Shown: in pieces, positions 36,353 through 47,564 of the stretch
Layout of the letters: every line of letters starts with the position of its first letter
Position numbering within the stretch: position 1 is the first letter of the stretch
NCBI GenBank assembly: GCA_009809945.1
Contig: WTPW01000155.1
Coordinates: 119,069 to 183,068, forward strand
DNA length: 64,000 nt
Source: Gigaspora margarita
Taxonomy: Eukaryota; Glomeromycota; Glomeromycetes; Diversisporales; Gigasporaceae
Direction of reading: 5' to 3'
The notes under the pieces: generated by a model
What the model saw: only the letters and a program-made list of their open reading frames with translations
What the model was told of the DNA's origin: nothing
The model's database searches: none
Made by a program: the position numbers and the translations under genes

Positions 36353-38992
36353 TTAAGGTAGCTTTTTAACTCTATTTCTTGTGATTGGATCCTTAAATGG
36401 GCAACCATCCATTTCGTTGATATAGAATTGACCTTTGTCACTGATTTTTCTTACTTTATACGGCCCAAGCCATCGATAATCAAGTTTTCTCGACAAGGCT
36501 GTGTTAAGTGTTGAATCATATACTAACACTAAATCCCCTATATTTATTTTTTCTTTCTCCTTCGCATGTTTATCGTGAAAATGCTTCCATCTTTGTCGAA
36601 GTTCGTCCCTGTTTATTTTCGCGCGTTCTAGTTCACTGACCATTTCGCTTGTTTGTCGTGTTCTATATTCTAAAAGTTCATCAGTCGTCCATTCACTTTT
36701 TCCCATGAATATTTGGTAACTCTCCAAGGTTAATTCGACTGGTGTAATTGCATCATGGCCGTACACAAGGTAAAATGGCGAGTAGCCAAGATCTGTAACT
36801 GTGATATTTATCGCCCATACCGCTCCTCTAACGTATTCATGCCACTTGTTTTGTCTCTCCGCACAGACTTTTCGTAAAACACGAGAGATTTTTTGTACGG
36901 TACGTTCGGCTCTCCCATTTGCTTCGGGATGATAACTGGCCACAAAGCGTTGATCCATATTTAAGCGAGAGGTGAGTTCGTCGAGTAGTCCATTTTTAAA
37001 TTCAGTACCCCTGTCCGAAACTAGTACTGAAAAACAACCGTGCCTTGTAATTATGTCTTCCCATAGAAACTTCGCGATACTTTTCGCATTCTTCTTCTGC
37101 AATGGGCGGGCTTCGACGTATCCCGTTAGATCTTCTACAGCTACCACGATGTAATAGTGGCCAGTACCAGATCTAGGTAACGGCCCAATACAATCTACAT
37201 AGACCTTGTGGAAGATCCAACTAGTTCTGACAATATGAATTGGTTCTTTGATCTCCTGTTCCTTACAACGTTGGCAGATTAGGCATGACATCACGTGTTT
37301 CTTTACATCATGATAAACATTTCCACACGCCCATTTGTATTTTCGCAAAATTGCTCTTACTGTTCCATGTACCCCTCTATGACCTCCTTCCTCTGATATT
37401 CCTTCGTGACTAGCGGCTAAAACCATATCTTTCTCTTTATTATCATATATAACTCTTCTTGGTGGCAAATTGCGTTTCCCTCTCGCAAACAAAACATCGT
37501 TGATCAAACAGAACTGTTTCAACTTCCTTTGTAACTGGGGTAAGTCGTTCAAGCCAACTGTCTTTTGCCAATGCAAATTCTTTAAATAGTATTCAACCTC
37601 CACTAAATCTTGGATGATCGGATTTTCTGTGTCCACCCTCATCAGCATGCCGTCGACGAACTCTTCATCAGTAGTTTTTTCATCGTGGCTATTCCCGGGA
37701 TATCGAGACATACCATCCGCATTTCCATGCTTTCGACCAGGTCTGTAGTGAATTCGAAATTCAAACGATTGGAGAGCTAGAACCCATCTCATTAAACGCC
37801 CTCTTAATTCAACCTTATTAAAAAGCCACTCCAAGGCTTGGTGATCGGTCCATAGGTCAAATACCGTTCCACCGACATATCTTTCGTTCACTTTACATCC
37901 ATACACCACTGCCAAGCACTCCTTTTCAGTCACAGTGTAATTAAGCTCATGTGCATTCAACTTTCTTGAATCGAAACTAACTGGCCTCAATTTTTCTTCA
38001 ACATCGAGCTGTTCTAAAACGACACCCACAGAAACATCACAGGCATCTGTGTGCATTTGGTAAGGCCGTGACCCTTCTCTGGCCCTCTGCCAATCTGGTC
38101 CTTTTAGAACGACATCATTCGCAAGGACTTCCTTAAGCATGCTGAACGCTAAGTCTTGTTCATTATTCCACCGATACTTTACTTCCTTCTTAGTCAATTC
38201 CGTTAATAGTGCAGCTATTTTACTAAAATTTTTTATGAACCTTCGATAATAGTTTACAACACCGAGAAATGACCGTATTTCAGTTTCGTTAGTAGGTTTA
38301 GACCATTCTAATATTTTACTTATTCTTTTGGGGTCTATTCGTATTCCACTTTTACTGACTAAATACCCGTACATTGGTATCTCTTTATACAGTAGGTGAC
38401 ACTTTTTCGCGGCAAATGTTATGCCCGCCTGCTTGAAACGTTTGGCTAATCTAATAAAAACTTCTACGTGATCTTCAACACTTCCATTTGTCCAGATTCC
38501 AACGTCATCTTGGTAAGCAGCAGCCACTTCTTTCCATTCGTCTCCTTTTAATAAGACATCCATTAATCGTTGATATGTTTCACTGGCATTTTTTAATCCC
38601 ATACACATGACAGTATACTTTAATACTCCCAGTGATGTCGACACAGCAACCATATCACGATCCTCCTCTCTAATCTTTATTTGCCAATACCCCTTAAAAG
38701 CATCCACAGTACTATACCAATCATGTCCGATCGCTCGTTCCAGGATATCACGTATTAATGGAAGAGGGTAACTATCCTTTACTATATATTTATTGAGCGG
38801 TTTCATGTTCCCCACTGCACGCATATTACCCGTCCCTCCTTCTTTCTTATTTACGGGGAAACAATGATAGGCATATTCCCCAGTTCCTTCTTCTAACACG
38901 CCCCATTTTATTATTTCTTTCAGATGATCTTCGAATGCTGCGGCCCTCTCCGGATTATTAATTCTTATAGGTCGTAAACGTAGGGGAGGCAC
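36353..38992 (-). CDS. Pol region of the young gypsy element
   Basis: An 879-residue frame. The reverse transcriptase shows the FKGYWQI segment and the YQDD catalytic box. RNase H follows with TDACDVSVGVVLEQ and YTVTEKECLAVV. The integrase has an HHCC zinc region (SHEGISEEGGHRGVHG...CLICQRC) and the DDE core segments YVDCIGPL, SDRGTEFKNG and YHPEANGRAERT, then a C-terminal GPY-like region (WLGPYKVRKI). Domain order RT, RNase H, integrase defines Ty3/gypsy. It is a retroelement gene, treated here as a fossil. Confidence 0.92.
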   Translation of the reverse strand: MPPLRLRPIRINNPERAAAFEDHLKEIIKWGVLEEGTGEYAYHCFPVNKKEGGTGNMRAVGNMKPLNKYIVKDSYPLPLIRDILERAIGHDWYSTVDAFKGYWQIKIREEDRDMVAVSTSLGVLKYTVMCMGLKNASETYQRLMDVLLKGDEWKEVAAAYQDDVGIWTNGSVEDHVEVFIRLAKRFKQAGITFAAKKCHLLYKEIPMYGYLVSKSGIRIDPKRISKILEWSKPTNETEIRSFLGVVNYYRRFIKNFSKIAALLTELTKKEVKYRWNNEQDLAFSMLKEVLANDVVLKGPDWQRAREGSRPYQMHTDACDVSVGVVLEQLDVEEKLRPVSFDSRKLNAHELNYTVTEKECLAVVYGCKVNERYVGGTVFDLWTDHQALEWLFNKVELRGRLMRWVLALQSFEFRIHYRPGRKHGNADGMSRYPGNSHDEKTTDEEFVDGMLMRVDTENPIIQDLVEVEYYLKNLHWQKTVGLNDLPQLQRKLKQFCLINDVLFARGKRNLPPRRVIYDNKEKDMVLAASHEGISEEGGHRGVHGTVRAILRKYKWACGNVYHDVKKHVMSCLICQRCKEQEIKEPIHIVRTSWIFHKVYVDCIGPLPRSGTGHYYIVVAVEDLTGYVEARPLQKKNAKSIAKFLWEDIITRHGCFSVLVSDRGTEFKNGLLDELTSRLNMDQRFVASYHPEANGRAERTVQKISRVLRKVCAERQNKWHEYVRGAVWAINITVTDLGYSPFYLVYGHDAITPVELTLESYQIFMGKSEWTTDELLEYRTRQTSEMVSELERAKINRDELRQRWKHFHDKHAKEKEKINIGDLVLVYDSTLNTALSRKLDYRWLGPYKVRKISDKGQFYINEMDGCPFKDPITRNRVKKLP

Positions 38993-39021
38993 TTTTACAC
39001 CCCCTGTCCTTACCTGATACT

Positions 39022-40680
39022 CTACCAGGTTTTTTTTCCCATCTCTGACATATCAAAAGCAAAAACTTCGGGAACTTCGTCAATTACTCTATGCTTCAAT
39101 GTTTCCTTTTGTTCCTTGGTTACGTCAGGACCCACATCGATGTTAACCCAATTTTCTTTCGTCACCCTCATAATTACAGGTATGTCCAGCCCTTGAACTG
39201 TTCCATCCTTTCTCTCTTTTGACGAGTCCCAATAGATTATCCGTCCCCCATAATCAATGTAGTCCTGGTCCACTGGTAAAATTTCATTAACTTTTACCCA
39301 ATGTTTGTTAACGGCACCGTGTATTACCTTATTAACACACGTATCTTCTTCCACCTCATTCAAATCAATCTTCCTTACTGCAAACACATCTTCCTCTTCA
39401 CTCAATTCATCATCATCATGATCATATCTAGGTGTGTTATTAGTGCCGTGAATCCAATCCATTGGTACCGTAGAGACTATGAACGAAGATTCTCGACCTG
39501 GTGACGAAATGGTGCACCAGTACTGATTCTCACGCCAACGCAGTTCACATCGGGCTTTTACAATCCAAGGCATCCCCAAAAGAACATCAAAGCTGGCACT
39601 TTCCATCACGTAGAACCCATCATTGACTTTTACTCCTTCCATTTCAACTTCTATATCAGAGATATAACCGACAAACTTGCTCACGTGATTATCAGCCATT
39701 CTACCCTTTCCATCAGCCTCCTGCCATACGAGACCCCTTTTCTTGGCATAATCCTTATGCATCAAGTTTAACCAGGACCCCGGGTCTATTGGTACCTTAA
39801 CGGCGTCCCCATTAATATGCGCAGCACGTACCGGTACTATTTCATTATCGCTTGGGTCAGTTTTTCTTTTCACAACTTTAACTAAACTAATCTTAGCATC
39901 TAACTGTGCCACATCACTTTCTTTCTTGTGACGGGTCAAAGACTTCAAGACTTCAGCTCTTGCTTTCGGAGACCACTTAAAGAGCTGTCCCAGGCTTACA
40001 GTTATTTCCAACTCAGCGATTTTCTGTAACAGATCAAGTTCTTGGACTAACTCAGACATAGGAATGTACATCACCATTTTTTTTGATTGTGTATCAGATA
40101 TGTTATCTTTGTTAATTATTTTCTCCTTCTTATTAGGGCGCTCTTCCTCCTCCACATGGCGACGTTTTTGTAAGTTCCTTGTATTAAAGATTTCTTGGTC
40201 TGTATCTATTTCAATTTTTAAACAATTTTCCACGTCTGATGCCTTTTCTTTGATTACTGTTCTTGTGAATTGGCAATCCCTATTGTCCACAAACTCGAAA
40301 AATCGCACATCTGTTTTTTTGACCGATGATACGGCTTCTTTTCCTCTACTCGACTTGTCCTTTTCTTGCTTCTTCTTGTTCGGACAATTACGCGATATAT
40401 GTCCAATTTCCTGACAAGTGAAACATTTTCGTGGTTCAGGTCCCTTTCGGTCTTGCAGCTTTCTTGTTACGTCATTCATAGTTTTAGTAAGCTCATTCAC
40501 CATAGCTTTGACTTCTTCTAATTCACTTGTCGAAGTCTTTATTACACTTCGTATTTTGAGGTTTTCAAACGCCTCTGTCAGTTGCGTTACTTCCGCATCA
40601 TCATTTGTAGATGGAGAAGCCTCTTGGGATAACGTTCTTGTTGCCTTCTTCACATCATACTCATTGTTCTTTTTGTACAT
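39022..40680 (-). CDS. Gag C-terminal and protease region of the young gypsy element
   Basis: A 552-residue frame. A CCHC zinc knuckle (CFTCQEIGHISRNC) lies near residues 88-101, followed by a basic KKxKEKDKSSRGK stretch. A retropepsin-like domain lies around residues 285-375, ending with the DVLLGMPW region. An acidic linker follows. It sits between gag and pol as expected for this family. Confidence 0.85.
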   Translation of the reverse strand: MYKKNNEYDVKKATRTLSQEASPSTNDDAEVTQLTEAFENLKIRSVIKTSTSELEEVKAMVNELTKTMNDVTRKLQDRKGPEPRKCFTCQEIGHISRNCPNKKKQEKDKSSRGKEAVSSVKKTDVRFFEFVDNRDCQFTRTVIKEKASDVENCLKIEIDTDQEIFNTRNLQKRRHVEEEERPNKKEKIINKDNISDTQSKKMVMYIPMSELVQELDLLQKIAELEITVSLGQLFKWSPKARAEVLKSLTRHKKESDVAQLDAKISLVKVVKRKTDPSDNEIVPVRAAHINGDAVKVPIDPGSWLNLMHKDYAKKRGLVWQEADGKGRMADNHVSKFVGYISDIEVEMEGVKVNDGFYVMESASFDVLLGMPWIVKARCELRWRENQYWCTISSPGRESSFIVSTVPMDWIHGTNNTPRYDHDDDELSEEEDVFAVRKIDLNEVEEDTCVNKVIHGAVNKHWVKVNEILPVDQDYIDYGGRIIYWDSSKERKDGTVQGLDIPVIMRVTKENWVNIDVGPDVTKEQKETLKHRVIDEVPEVFAFDMSEMGKKTW

Positions 40681-40698
40681 TTCAATCTGAAGGGCAAG

Positions 40699-41088
40699 TT
40701 ATTTTGCTTTCGTAAATGTTTCTGGATATTTTTCCTCCACCTTTTCTTTGAGCGTACCCTTGAGCCCTGCAACATACCATCGTCTCTTCTCTCTCTCTCG
40801 GATTTCCGTTTTTACCGGTTCCAGGTATGCATCAAATCGATTAGTATAACTCGTTATAGATTCATTCACCATTTGTTTCATACTCATTAACCTATCTATC
40901 TTTTCTTCAATACTGTAAGAAGCGGACGCTCCATCGACGACACTCTTCCTCAAATCAGCCCAAGTGGTCTTAGTCTTGATCAAGCTCCTTATCCATGGCC
41001 TCAAGTGATCATCCACGAATAGTCCCAATACTTGTCGCTTGCGGGCATCATCCCAATCTTTTGACGTAGCGTAAGCCTCGAAATCCAA
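40699..41088 (-). CDS. Gag N-terminal region of the young gypsy element
   Basis: A 129-residue frame with the gag-like block WADLRKSVVDGASASYSIEEK and YTNRFDAYLEPV...RRWYVAGLKGTLKEKVEEKYP, resembling the retrotrans_gag domain of fungal gypsy elements. It lies directly upstream of the zinc-knuckle region. Confidence 0.8.
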   Translation of the reverse strand: MDFEAYATSKDWDDARKRQVLGLFVDDHLRPWIRSLIKTKTTWADLRKSVVDGASASYSIEEKIDRLMSMKQMVNESITSYTNRFDAYLEPVKTEIREREKRRWYVAGLKGTLKEKVEEKYPETFTKAK

Positions 41089-41250
41089 TTAGAACCCTTC
41101 GATGTCTTCTCCCTCTTCTCCGCGGTAGAAAGGTTTAGTTTTATCAGTTGTCATCATAACCAATTGACTTAATCTATTGGCACTATTATACTAAAATCTT
41201 TTTTTTGTTGCTTAAACATGTCAAGCAAGAGACTTGGTTAATTACTCAGG

Positions 41251-41269
41251 AGATGTGTATAAGAGACAG
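41251..41269. other. Tn5 mosaic end: library adapter sequence in the assembly
   Basis: AGATGTGTATAAGAGACAG is the exact 19-base mosaic end used in Nextera tagmentation libraries. It sits between the gypsy internal region and the LTR copy that begins at 41,270, replacing the terminal bases seen in the other LTR. It is best explained as adapter left in a read or a chimeric join, not as genomic DNA. Confidence 0.93.
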
Positions 41270-42249
41270 CCTACATACTGATATTTTGATGCTCGTGAAA
41301 ATATCAAAAAATATTTAATGACTATCCTTGGTATCAAAATATTATCACGGGGCAGTCATCATACATCATCGCAGCGCAGCCGCGATGATGCATGATAAAT
41401 GACCCATATTCATTATTTATTTTTACCCATTTTATTTATAAAATATTTATTTAAAGTAGGCACGTTTAATTCTATTCATATTGATAGGTATCTATTTAAT
41501 TTATATGCCGCACTACTATACTATATTAGTTTACGAATTATATATTTTTTATTGTTGAGAATTAGTTTGAGTCACCCGAGCAGTAATAATTAAAGATCTA
41601 ACTAATAGATGTATGGGCCACCCGGACGACTCCTATACAATTTCTAAAAACTGTTTGATAAAAAATTTTTTATTTAATAAATTCGATTGTATATAACATT
41701 AAATTTAAAAAAAAAAAAAAGAACTGGAAATATCTTGCAGAGTTTCTTTACCTATTGTCACGGGGTTAATTAGTGGTTACTATACCCTCTTAATATCCAG
41801 ACCGATGGGTTAGAGCTTTGCTCTGGGTGGCTCAAGAGACGCGTAATTATTGTTATAGGATTTTAGGATTTAACTTTATTTAGCAAGACTATATGTAATT
41901 ATGTACTGTTTGTTAATAAAGACGTTTGTTTATCAAATCAAAGTAGTGATTTATTATTGTGTTATGAGAGGAAAAAGCCATCCTAACTATCTTTGCCCTT
42001 CCCCTCTATTTATATTGTTCGTTTTACAAATTTCTCTTACAAATCGTAATACAATCAATTAATAAACTACGAGACTATGACTACATTATTCATGCAAATC
42101 GATTATATCGTACGATTTGTCTTTTTAATTTACTAATAAGCTTTAATCAATTGCGTCATTGACTATACCAGATCCCTTCGTTCAACTACCCCATCACCTG
42201 ACTTATCACCCGTTACCAAGTCACATGCATCGGGATCAGGACCGTGACA
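41270..42249 (-). repeat. 5' LTR of the young gypsy element
   Basis: Nearly identical with 35,298-36,281. It abuts the adapter sequence at its internal side. Confidence 0.88.
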
Positions 42250-42954
42250 CTATCAAAAATGGTACATAAATTGATTATTTTTTCCACCCTACCAAGCAAA
42301 CGATATTCAATATGAATTTTTTTCTAAATAGTGTTTTAAGCAGTAAGAGCAGTAGGCCGTTTTTGCAAATCAACATGATAATTCCAAAACCACAAATATC
42401 AGCGCTTGTGAAAACTCTCTTATATAAATCTATAGATAATAATTTCAATATGTTTAATAAGCTATACGTTACCTCAAAACCAATTAAAGTATTGATTAAA
42501 AGGTTCAGCATAATGTCGTATACTTACTTGTCTTAACATGACAGGCTTTTACAGTGATCTTGCACTAAATTGAGATGACAACATAGCTTTACATTTCATA
42601 CCAGCTAAAAAAAACTAGTTTTTGATGTTTCATTTACTTTAGTAAAGCAGGTTTGCCACAAGGGATTAAGTGGGATTAACAAAACTAGACGTTCTATACT
42701 GCTTGCTTGTAAACTTGCGCTATCTAATAATTATTAAAAAAATTTTTTTTTGCAAGTGCATAATTAAAAGCTGGTACTACATACATAATAGCCAATTAGA
42801 TATGATGATCGATGCATGGATTATTGGTTATTACGATTTTTAATATCATCTAATAATAAATGGCTTAGTCGATTTTATAAAAAATTGACTGACCAAGCTG
42901 GCTAAGTCGATAAAATCGACTAACACAAAATTGACTACAAATACTACTATAGGC

Positions 42955-43822
42955 ATGCTCCCCGAATGGTTTAAACCAATTTCACATTTCACTGCCAACT
43001 ATTTTGTCAACAAAGTTAGCTCTTAGGATTGGCTTACTTTATGGTTAGCGTTAGCAAAGGTAGATTGTCAATGAAGCAGCTATCGTTTAGGGTGTTTTAC
43101 TAATATAAAGTAACCCATATTATGTTTTTAGTAAAAGGGAGCAAAGTGAAGTCAAAATCTACCAAAACTGTATCAAAATTTTGTTAAGACACATAGTGCA
43201 GTTTCATTAGTGAAATTATGAGATATTGCAATTTTTTTTCAAAAAATCGTCTATTGATCTTTCACTCTTTATGAAATGAGCCAACATGTACTACCTTTGA
43301 CACGTATCATTCTGTGAAATAAAGTTGCTATTACGTATGACAGGAAGTAACATAATGTGCCACCTCCTGTCATAATTTCTGTACTCCTTTTTACCCATTT
43401 TACTTATTTGCTAGGTAATACAAACCAAAAAAGAAAATCTGATTTTGTAAATAAACTAAGTGTATGAGATAAAAATTTAGGGTTAGGGCCTTAACATAAA
43501 AGGCTATCAGGTTAAAGTAGTGCTTACTATATATAAAATTTCAATTCTGTCATTTTAGTGCACCAAGGTTGATTTAAACATTTGTTTTTGTATATTTTCG
43601 CTTTTTTCTTCTTTTATGCTGTTTAGATTCTTCGTTGAGCTGATTCAGAATAGTCAAATTTGTACTCTTGAATGGCTATTTCTCTCCAGGCCTTTTACCA
43701 GAATACTGTACTTTTTGCTAGTTACACAAACCCAAAAAGGAAATTCAGTATAAAAATAAACTAAGTTCATGAAATTAAAAATTAGGGTTAGGAATTTAGG
43801 GATAGAGGCTATAGTAATAAAT
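42955..43822. other. AT-rich DNA without a recognised feature
   Basis: No open frame of note. A GGGTTAGGG-like word occurs near 43,479 and again near 43,783. Confidence 0.45.
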
Positions 43823-44154
43823 GAATATTGCTAACCATAACCACGGTGATGATCACTGGTACATAATTTGCCATTCAAAATTCAGGATCAGGTGTAGCAG
43901 TAAATTAATTTTGTATAATCAAAATAAAGAATTTTTTAAAAAAATCACTTCTAACTAAAAATTTTGTCTATGAAACTACTTTTATTTATGCAAAAAAAAA
44001 TTCTTTGCTAAATTTTACTAAATATAAACCTTTATCTAACCTCTAACCTTTACTCTTATCCTAACATTAAAGGATTTGATTTTTATTTAATAAAAATTAT
44101 TTATGTATTGTCAATCACAGGTAATCATCACCACTGTTATGGTTAGCAATTTTC
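43823..44154. mobile_element. Mutator-like MITE, 332 bp
   Basis: Ends GAATATTGCTAACCATAAC / GAAAATTGCTAACCATAAC (read inward) are flanked by a perfect 9-bp duplication GTAATAAAT (43,814-43,822; 44,155-44,163). The ends continue with GTGATGAT on both sides. No coding sequence. Confidence 0.85.
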
Positions 44155-44518
44155 GTAATAAATTATTAGGTTTTATATGTAAAATTTTATTTCTATCATT
44201 TTAAATTAGTGCCCCAAGACAGGTTTAAACACTCATTTTCTTGTGTTTTCTTTGCTCTGCTTACGTGTCAGGCTGATCCAAAATCATCACATTTTATGTT
44301 CTCTGATTGGTTGATTTCCTGTTTGTATTAGAATCACTTGTACAAATAAGTGCACACCTTTTTACCTTGCTATTCCATGTAATGTGTCTGTATGTATCAC
44401 TTCAACTATGCCATTTCGTGTATTTCTGACACCAACCTGTACTACACTCCAAACAACTTTTTTATAGGGTTTGTATAGGACTGGGAAATCGGACCCTACC
44501 ATAAAAATTTTAATTATA

Positions 44519-45637
44519 GGGAATTGCTATTCCCACTATTGCATTTTGCAAATTTTCACTATAGTTATACAAGATTTTCTATTTTTAGAATTAAAATAAT
44601 ATATCTAATTCTACTTCTAACTTTGATCCTAACCCTAACCCTAACTCTAAAAACTAATAAGTAAACCTTTATTTATTTTTTATATTTTTTTGAGTTATAA
44701 TCAAAATAACTATTTTTGTAAGTATAATATACTGTATATGTATAATTTTTTTATTAAATAGTATTTTAATAAAGTATAATACATATAAAATTACTATAAA
44801 CTTTGAAGCAATACCTTCTTTAGCTTCTAATTGAAAGTTGTAGAGCTTATTTTCCTGATTCTAATAGAAGTTAAATCATTAAAATCGTCCTAGTGGATCC
44901 CAAGATACTTGGGATCAAAGAAGAGAACATAAGAATCGGCAAATTCACTATTACACAAAGCTAGAAAAGGCTCTACAACAAAAAATCATGATTTGCGCAG
45001 AATTTTATTATGATAATTGGCTTTGGGCTCTTAAGTAAAGTTATTTTTTGACTCAAAAAAATGCTAGTTTCTTAAGATGTATTTTATTATTTTCTTAGTA
45101 AAATTTTTTATTACGATAAAAAACATTTCAAAACGTATATAAAGAAAAACAAATCTAAGTTAGAAAAAAGCCATCAATGAAAATTGTGATTTGCGCAGAA
45201 TTTTATTATTACAATTGACTTTGGCTCTTAAGTAAAGTTGTTCTTTGGCTCAAAAAAATGCTAGTTTCTTAAGACAAGTTTTATTAATTTCTTAGTAAAA
45301 ATTTTTACTACAATAAAAAACGTTTCAAAATATATGTAAAGAAATGAATAGTTTGTGTAATAGTGAATTTGCTGATCCTTATGTTCTTTTCTTTGATCCC
45401 AAGTATCTTGGGATCCACTGGGCCGATTTTGATAATTTAACTACCATTAGAATCAAAAAAATGAGCTCTACAACTTTTAATTAGAAGCCAAAGAAAGTTT
45501 ACTTATTAGTTTTAGGGTTAGGGTTAAAGATAAAGTTAGAATGTAATTTTATAATATATTATATTAATTCTAAAAATAGAATTCTTGTATAACCATAGTG
45601 GAAATAGCAAAATACCATGGTGGAAATAGCAATTCCC
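44519..45637. mobile_element. Foldback element with nested palindromes, 1.1 kb
   Basis: Ends GGGAATTGCTATTCCCACTAT / GCAATTCCC. The arms continue complementary through TATACAAGA and a telomere-like CCTAACCCTAACCCTAAC (about 44,627-44,645), mirrored by GGGTTAGGG near 45,515. Deeper in, GGATCCCAAGATACTTGGGATC is mirrored near 45,395-45,420, and the centre holds two direct copies of a 175-bp block with ATGATTTGCGCAGAATTTTATTA. The target duplication is ambiguous (TA or ATTA). Confidence 0.75.
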
Positions 45638-46078
45638 TAATTATATTTTTTGTGAATCAGGCTTTTTTCTAATTAAGCAAATCAGTTTTATGAACATCTT
45701 TAATAAGTTGATAATAATGCAAATCATTGTTTGGTCAGATACCTTATACAATAATTATGTAATTAAAATGAGAATTACATAAATTTGTCATTATAAATAT
45801 ATTGAGTCTTGAATTTTGTTATTCTTATTTGTTCGTCAAACTATATAAAAATAATTATATAATATAGTATGATAATATGAGATAATATCACGTTGGTACA
45901 GTGATAATTTTTTGATCAGAGAATATTGCGAAGCAGCATTTTCTGAATAATCAAAAATATTGTTATTGCACTATGTGGCTATATTGGTATTATAGTACGT
46001 GGTCATTAATCATAAATTGTACTATTTATATTTTTTTTTTGATAATTATGTTATACTTTATTTAAAAGAATATAGCTA

Positions 46079-46486
46079 CAGTGCGGGACACCTAAAGACT
46101 TCACAAACTTTAAAAACTAATAATATTCAATATAAAACCAATATCACAAAAAATAGGCCCCTATTTTGTAATTTAGCTAATTTGCTACAACTTAGCAGCC
46201 TTAATTTTTCAAAAATTAATGTAAATTTTTTCAATTAATGAGTTTAAAAGTATAGTATTTTTATAAGATCTGTAAAAATTTGCCCAAAAATGGAACAAGT
46301 CACATGTTTTAGCCTTCTGCTATTGGCTAATTTTAAAATTAATTTTTAATTTATTTTTAAAATATTTTTAAAAATTAATTATTAGCCAATGTAAATGCAA
46401 AAATTCACAAAGACATCAAATTTAAATATGAAATTTTTGAAAATAGGACAAATTTCAAAAATTCTGCCTTTAGGTGTCCTGCACTA
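46079..46486. mobile_element. MITE with GTGCGGGACACCTAAAG ends
   Basis: CAGTGCGGGACACCTAAAG at the left is matched by CTTTAGGTGTCCTGCACTA at the right, about 408 bp apart. The interior is AT-rich with TTAATTTTTAAAAATTAA palindromes. No clear target duplication. Confidence 0.65.
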
Positions 46487-47020
46487 TACATATGCAAATG
46501 CTAGTCTAATTCCGATGCTAAGCATCTAAAGTACGGCTCACCCAGTTACCATAGGCACCTATGTGCAACCTGCCAAAATAGAATTCGTCTCCCTGACTAA
46601 TATAGGTACAAGTACCTAATTAGTCATATCACTGACATGGTTCTACAGCCAGTCATGATCAAATTACCTATTTATGTTTTTTAAAAACTCCTTTAATTCA
46701 TATAGTGCAATATAATATGCATCGTGCAAAATAACAAGCATGAATGACCAATAAAATAAAGTAATTTATAACATACTGTAAAATATGGACCAGTGCACCC
46801 CCATGTGGTGTACTCCTGCTAGTTTGAAATGCCAGTTCATGACTTATACCTCGGGTACATAAGTATAGTAGATATAGTAAAAAATATTGTTCAATATAGT
46901 GTAGCTGTACCCGGTACAGAGATTGAGACATGTAAATACCCAGAATACACTGGTCCATATTTTATAGTAAATAGTATAATACTCATGATCAATAGTGGCT
47001 ATACTATAATGATATATATT

Positions 47021-47564
47021 GTCACAGATGATCGTAAAATCGGATGATGGTGAAATCCACGTGATCACGTATTCATTAGATTTCCTAAAATTTCCAAAAA
47101 TCGTGTAAAAAATCGATCTAATCGATCTACACTACGTAATCAAAACAATCGAATACTATAAACGGGAGGTTAATTTAATATTGCCTATATGCTACATAAA
47201 TCGCATTCTTGATATCTATATATAAAAGACCTTCTAACTGTATCAAAAAGCAACCCTAACCCTAACCCTAAACACGTGACAAAATTTTTTTTTGTTAGTG
47301 GTTTTATAGACTCTTTTTTGCCTCGTGGTTAGGGTTAGGGATAGGGATATGGAGCCTTTTTGATACAGTTAGAAGGTCTTTTATATATAGATATCAAGAA
47401 TGCGATTTATGCAGCATATAAGCATACCGACCGGGATTGTTTTGATTACGTGTGTAGATCGATTAGATCGATTGTTTGTATGATTTTTGGAAATTTTAGG
47501 AAATCCGATGAATACGTAAATCACGTGGATTTCACCATCATCCGATTTCACGATCATCTGTGAC
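47021..47564. mobile_element. Foldback MITE, 544 bp, with telomere-like core
   Basis: Long arms start GTCACAGATGATCGT and are complementary through CACGTG, TCGATCTAATCGATC and the CTTCTAACTGTATCAAAAAG segment. The centre contains CCCTAACCCTAACCCTAA (about 47,254-47,271) and GGTTAGGGTTAGGGA on the other arm. Flanks share ATATATT, compatible with a target duplication. Palindromy explains the open frames seen on both strands. Confidence 0.8.

Larger units (their letters stand above)
35298..42249 (-). mobile_element. Young Ty3/gypsy LTR retroelement, nearly whole
   Basis: Two LTRs of about 980 bp differ at only about ten sites by eye (near 1%), so insertion was recent. On the minus strand the order is gag, then a region with a zinc knuckle and protease, then pol, as in Ty3/gypsy. 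A purine-rich GGGGGTATAGCTTG precedes the 3' LTR. The coding part falls into three long frames, so it looks nearly whole with few breaks. The sequences just outside the two LTRs do not match each other, so no target duplication is seen. An adapter sequence marks one internal junction. Confidence 0.92.
35031..42946. mobile_element. hAT-type element hosting a gypsy element
   Basis: Ends TAGTGTTTGTAG...CTACAAATACTA are flanked by a perfect 8-bp duplication CTATAGGC (35,023-35,030; 42,947-42,954). Behind each end are related GACTAAGTC/GGCTAAGTCGA subterminal words. Without the inserted retroelement the host would be about 960 bp with no transposase, hence non-autonomous. The matching duplications show both flanks belong to one locus. 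Confidence 0.8.

Noticed and set aside
36972-40690. Plus-strand frames within 36,972-40,690
   Set aside because: They are shadows of the long minus-strand retroelement frames, which carry recognisable domains.
46829-47068. Overlapping short frames on both strands near 46,700-47,070
   Set aside because: They have no recognisable content and partly reflect the palindromic element starting at 47,021.
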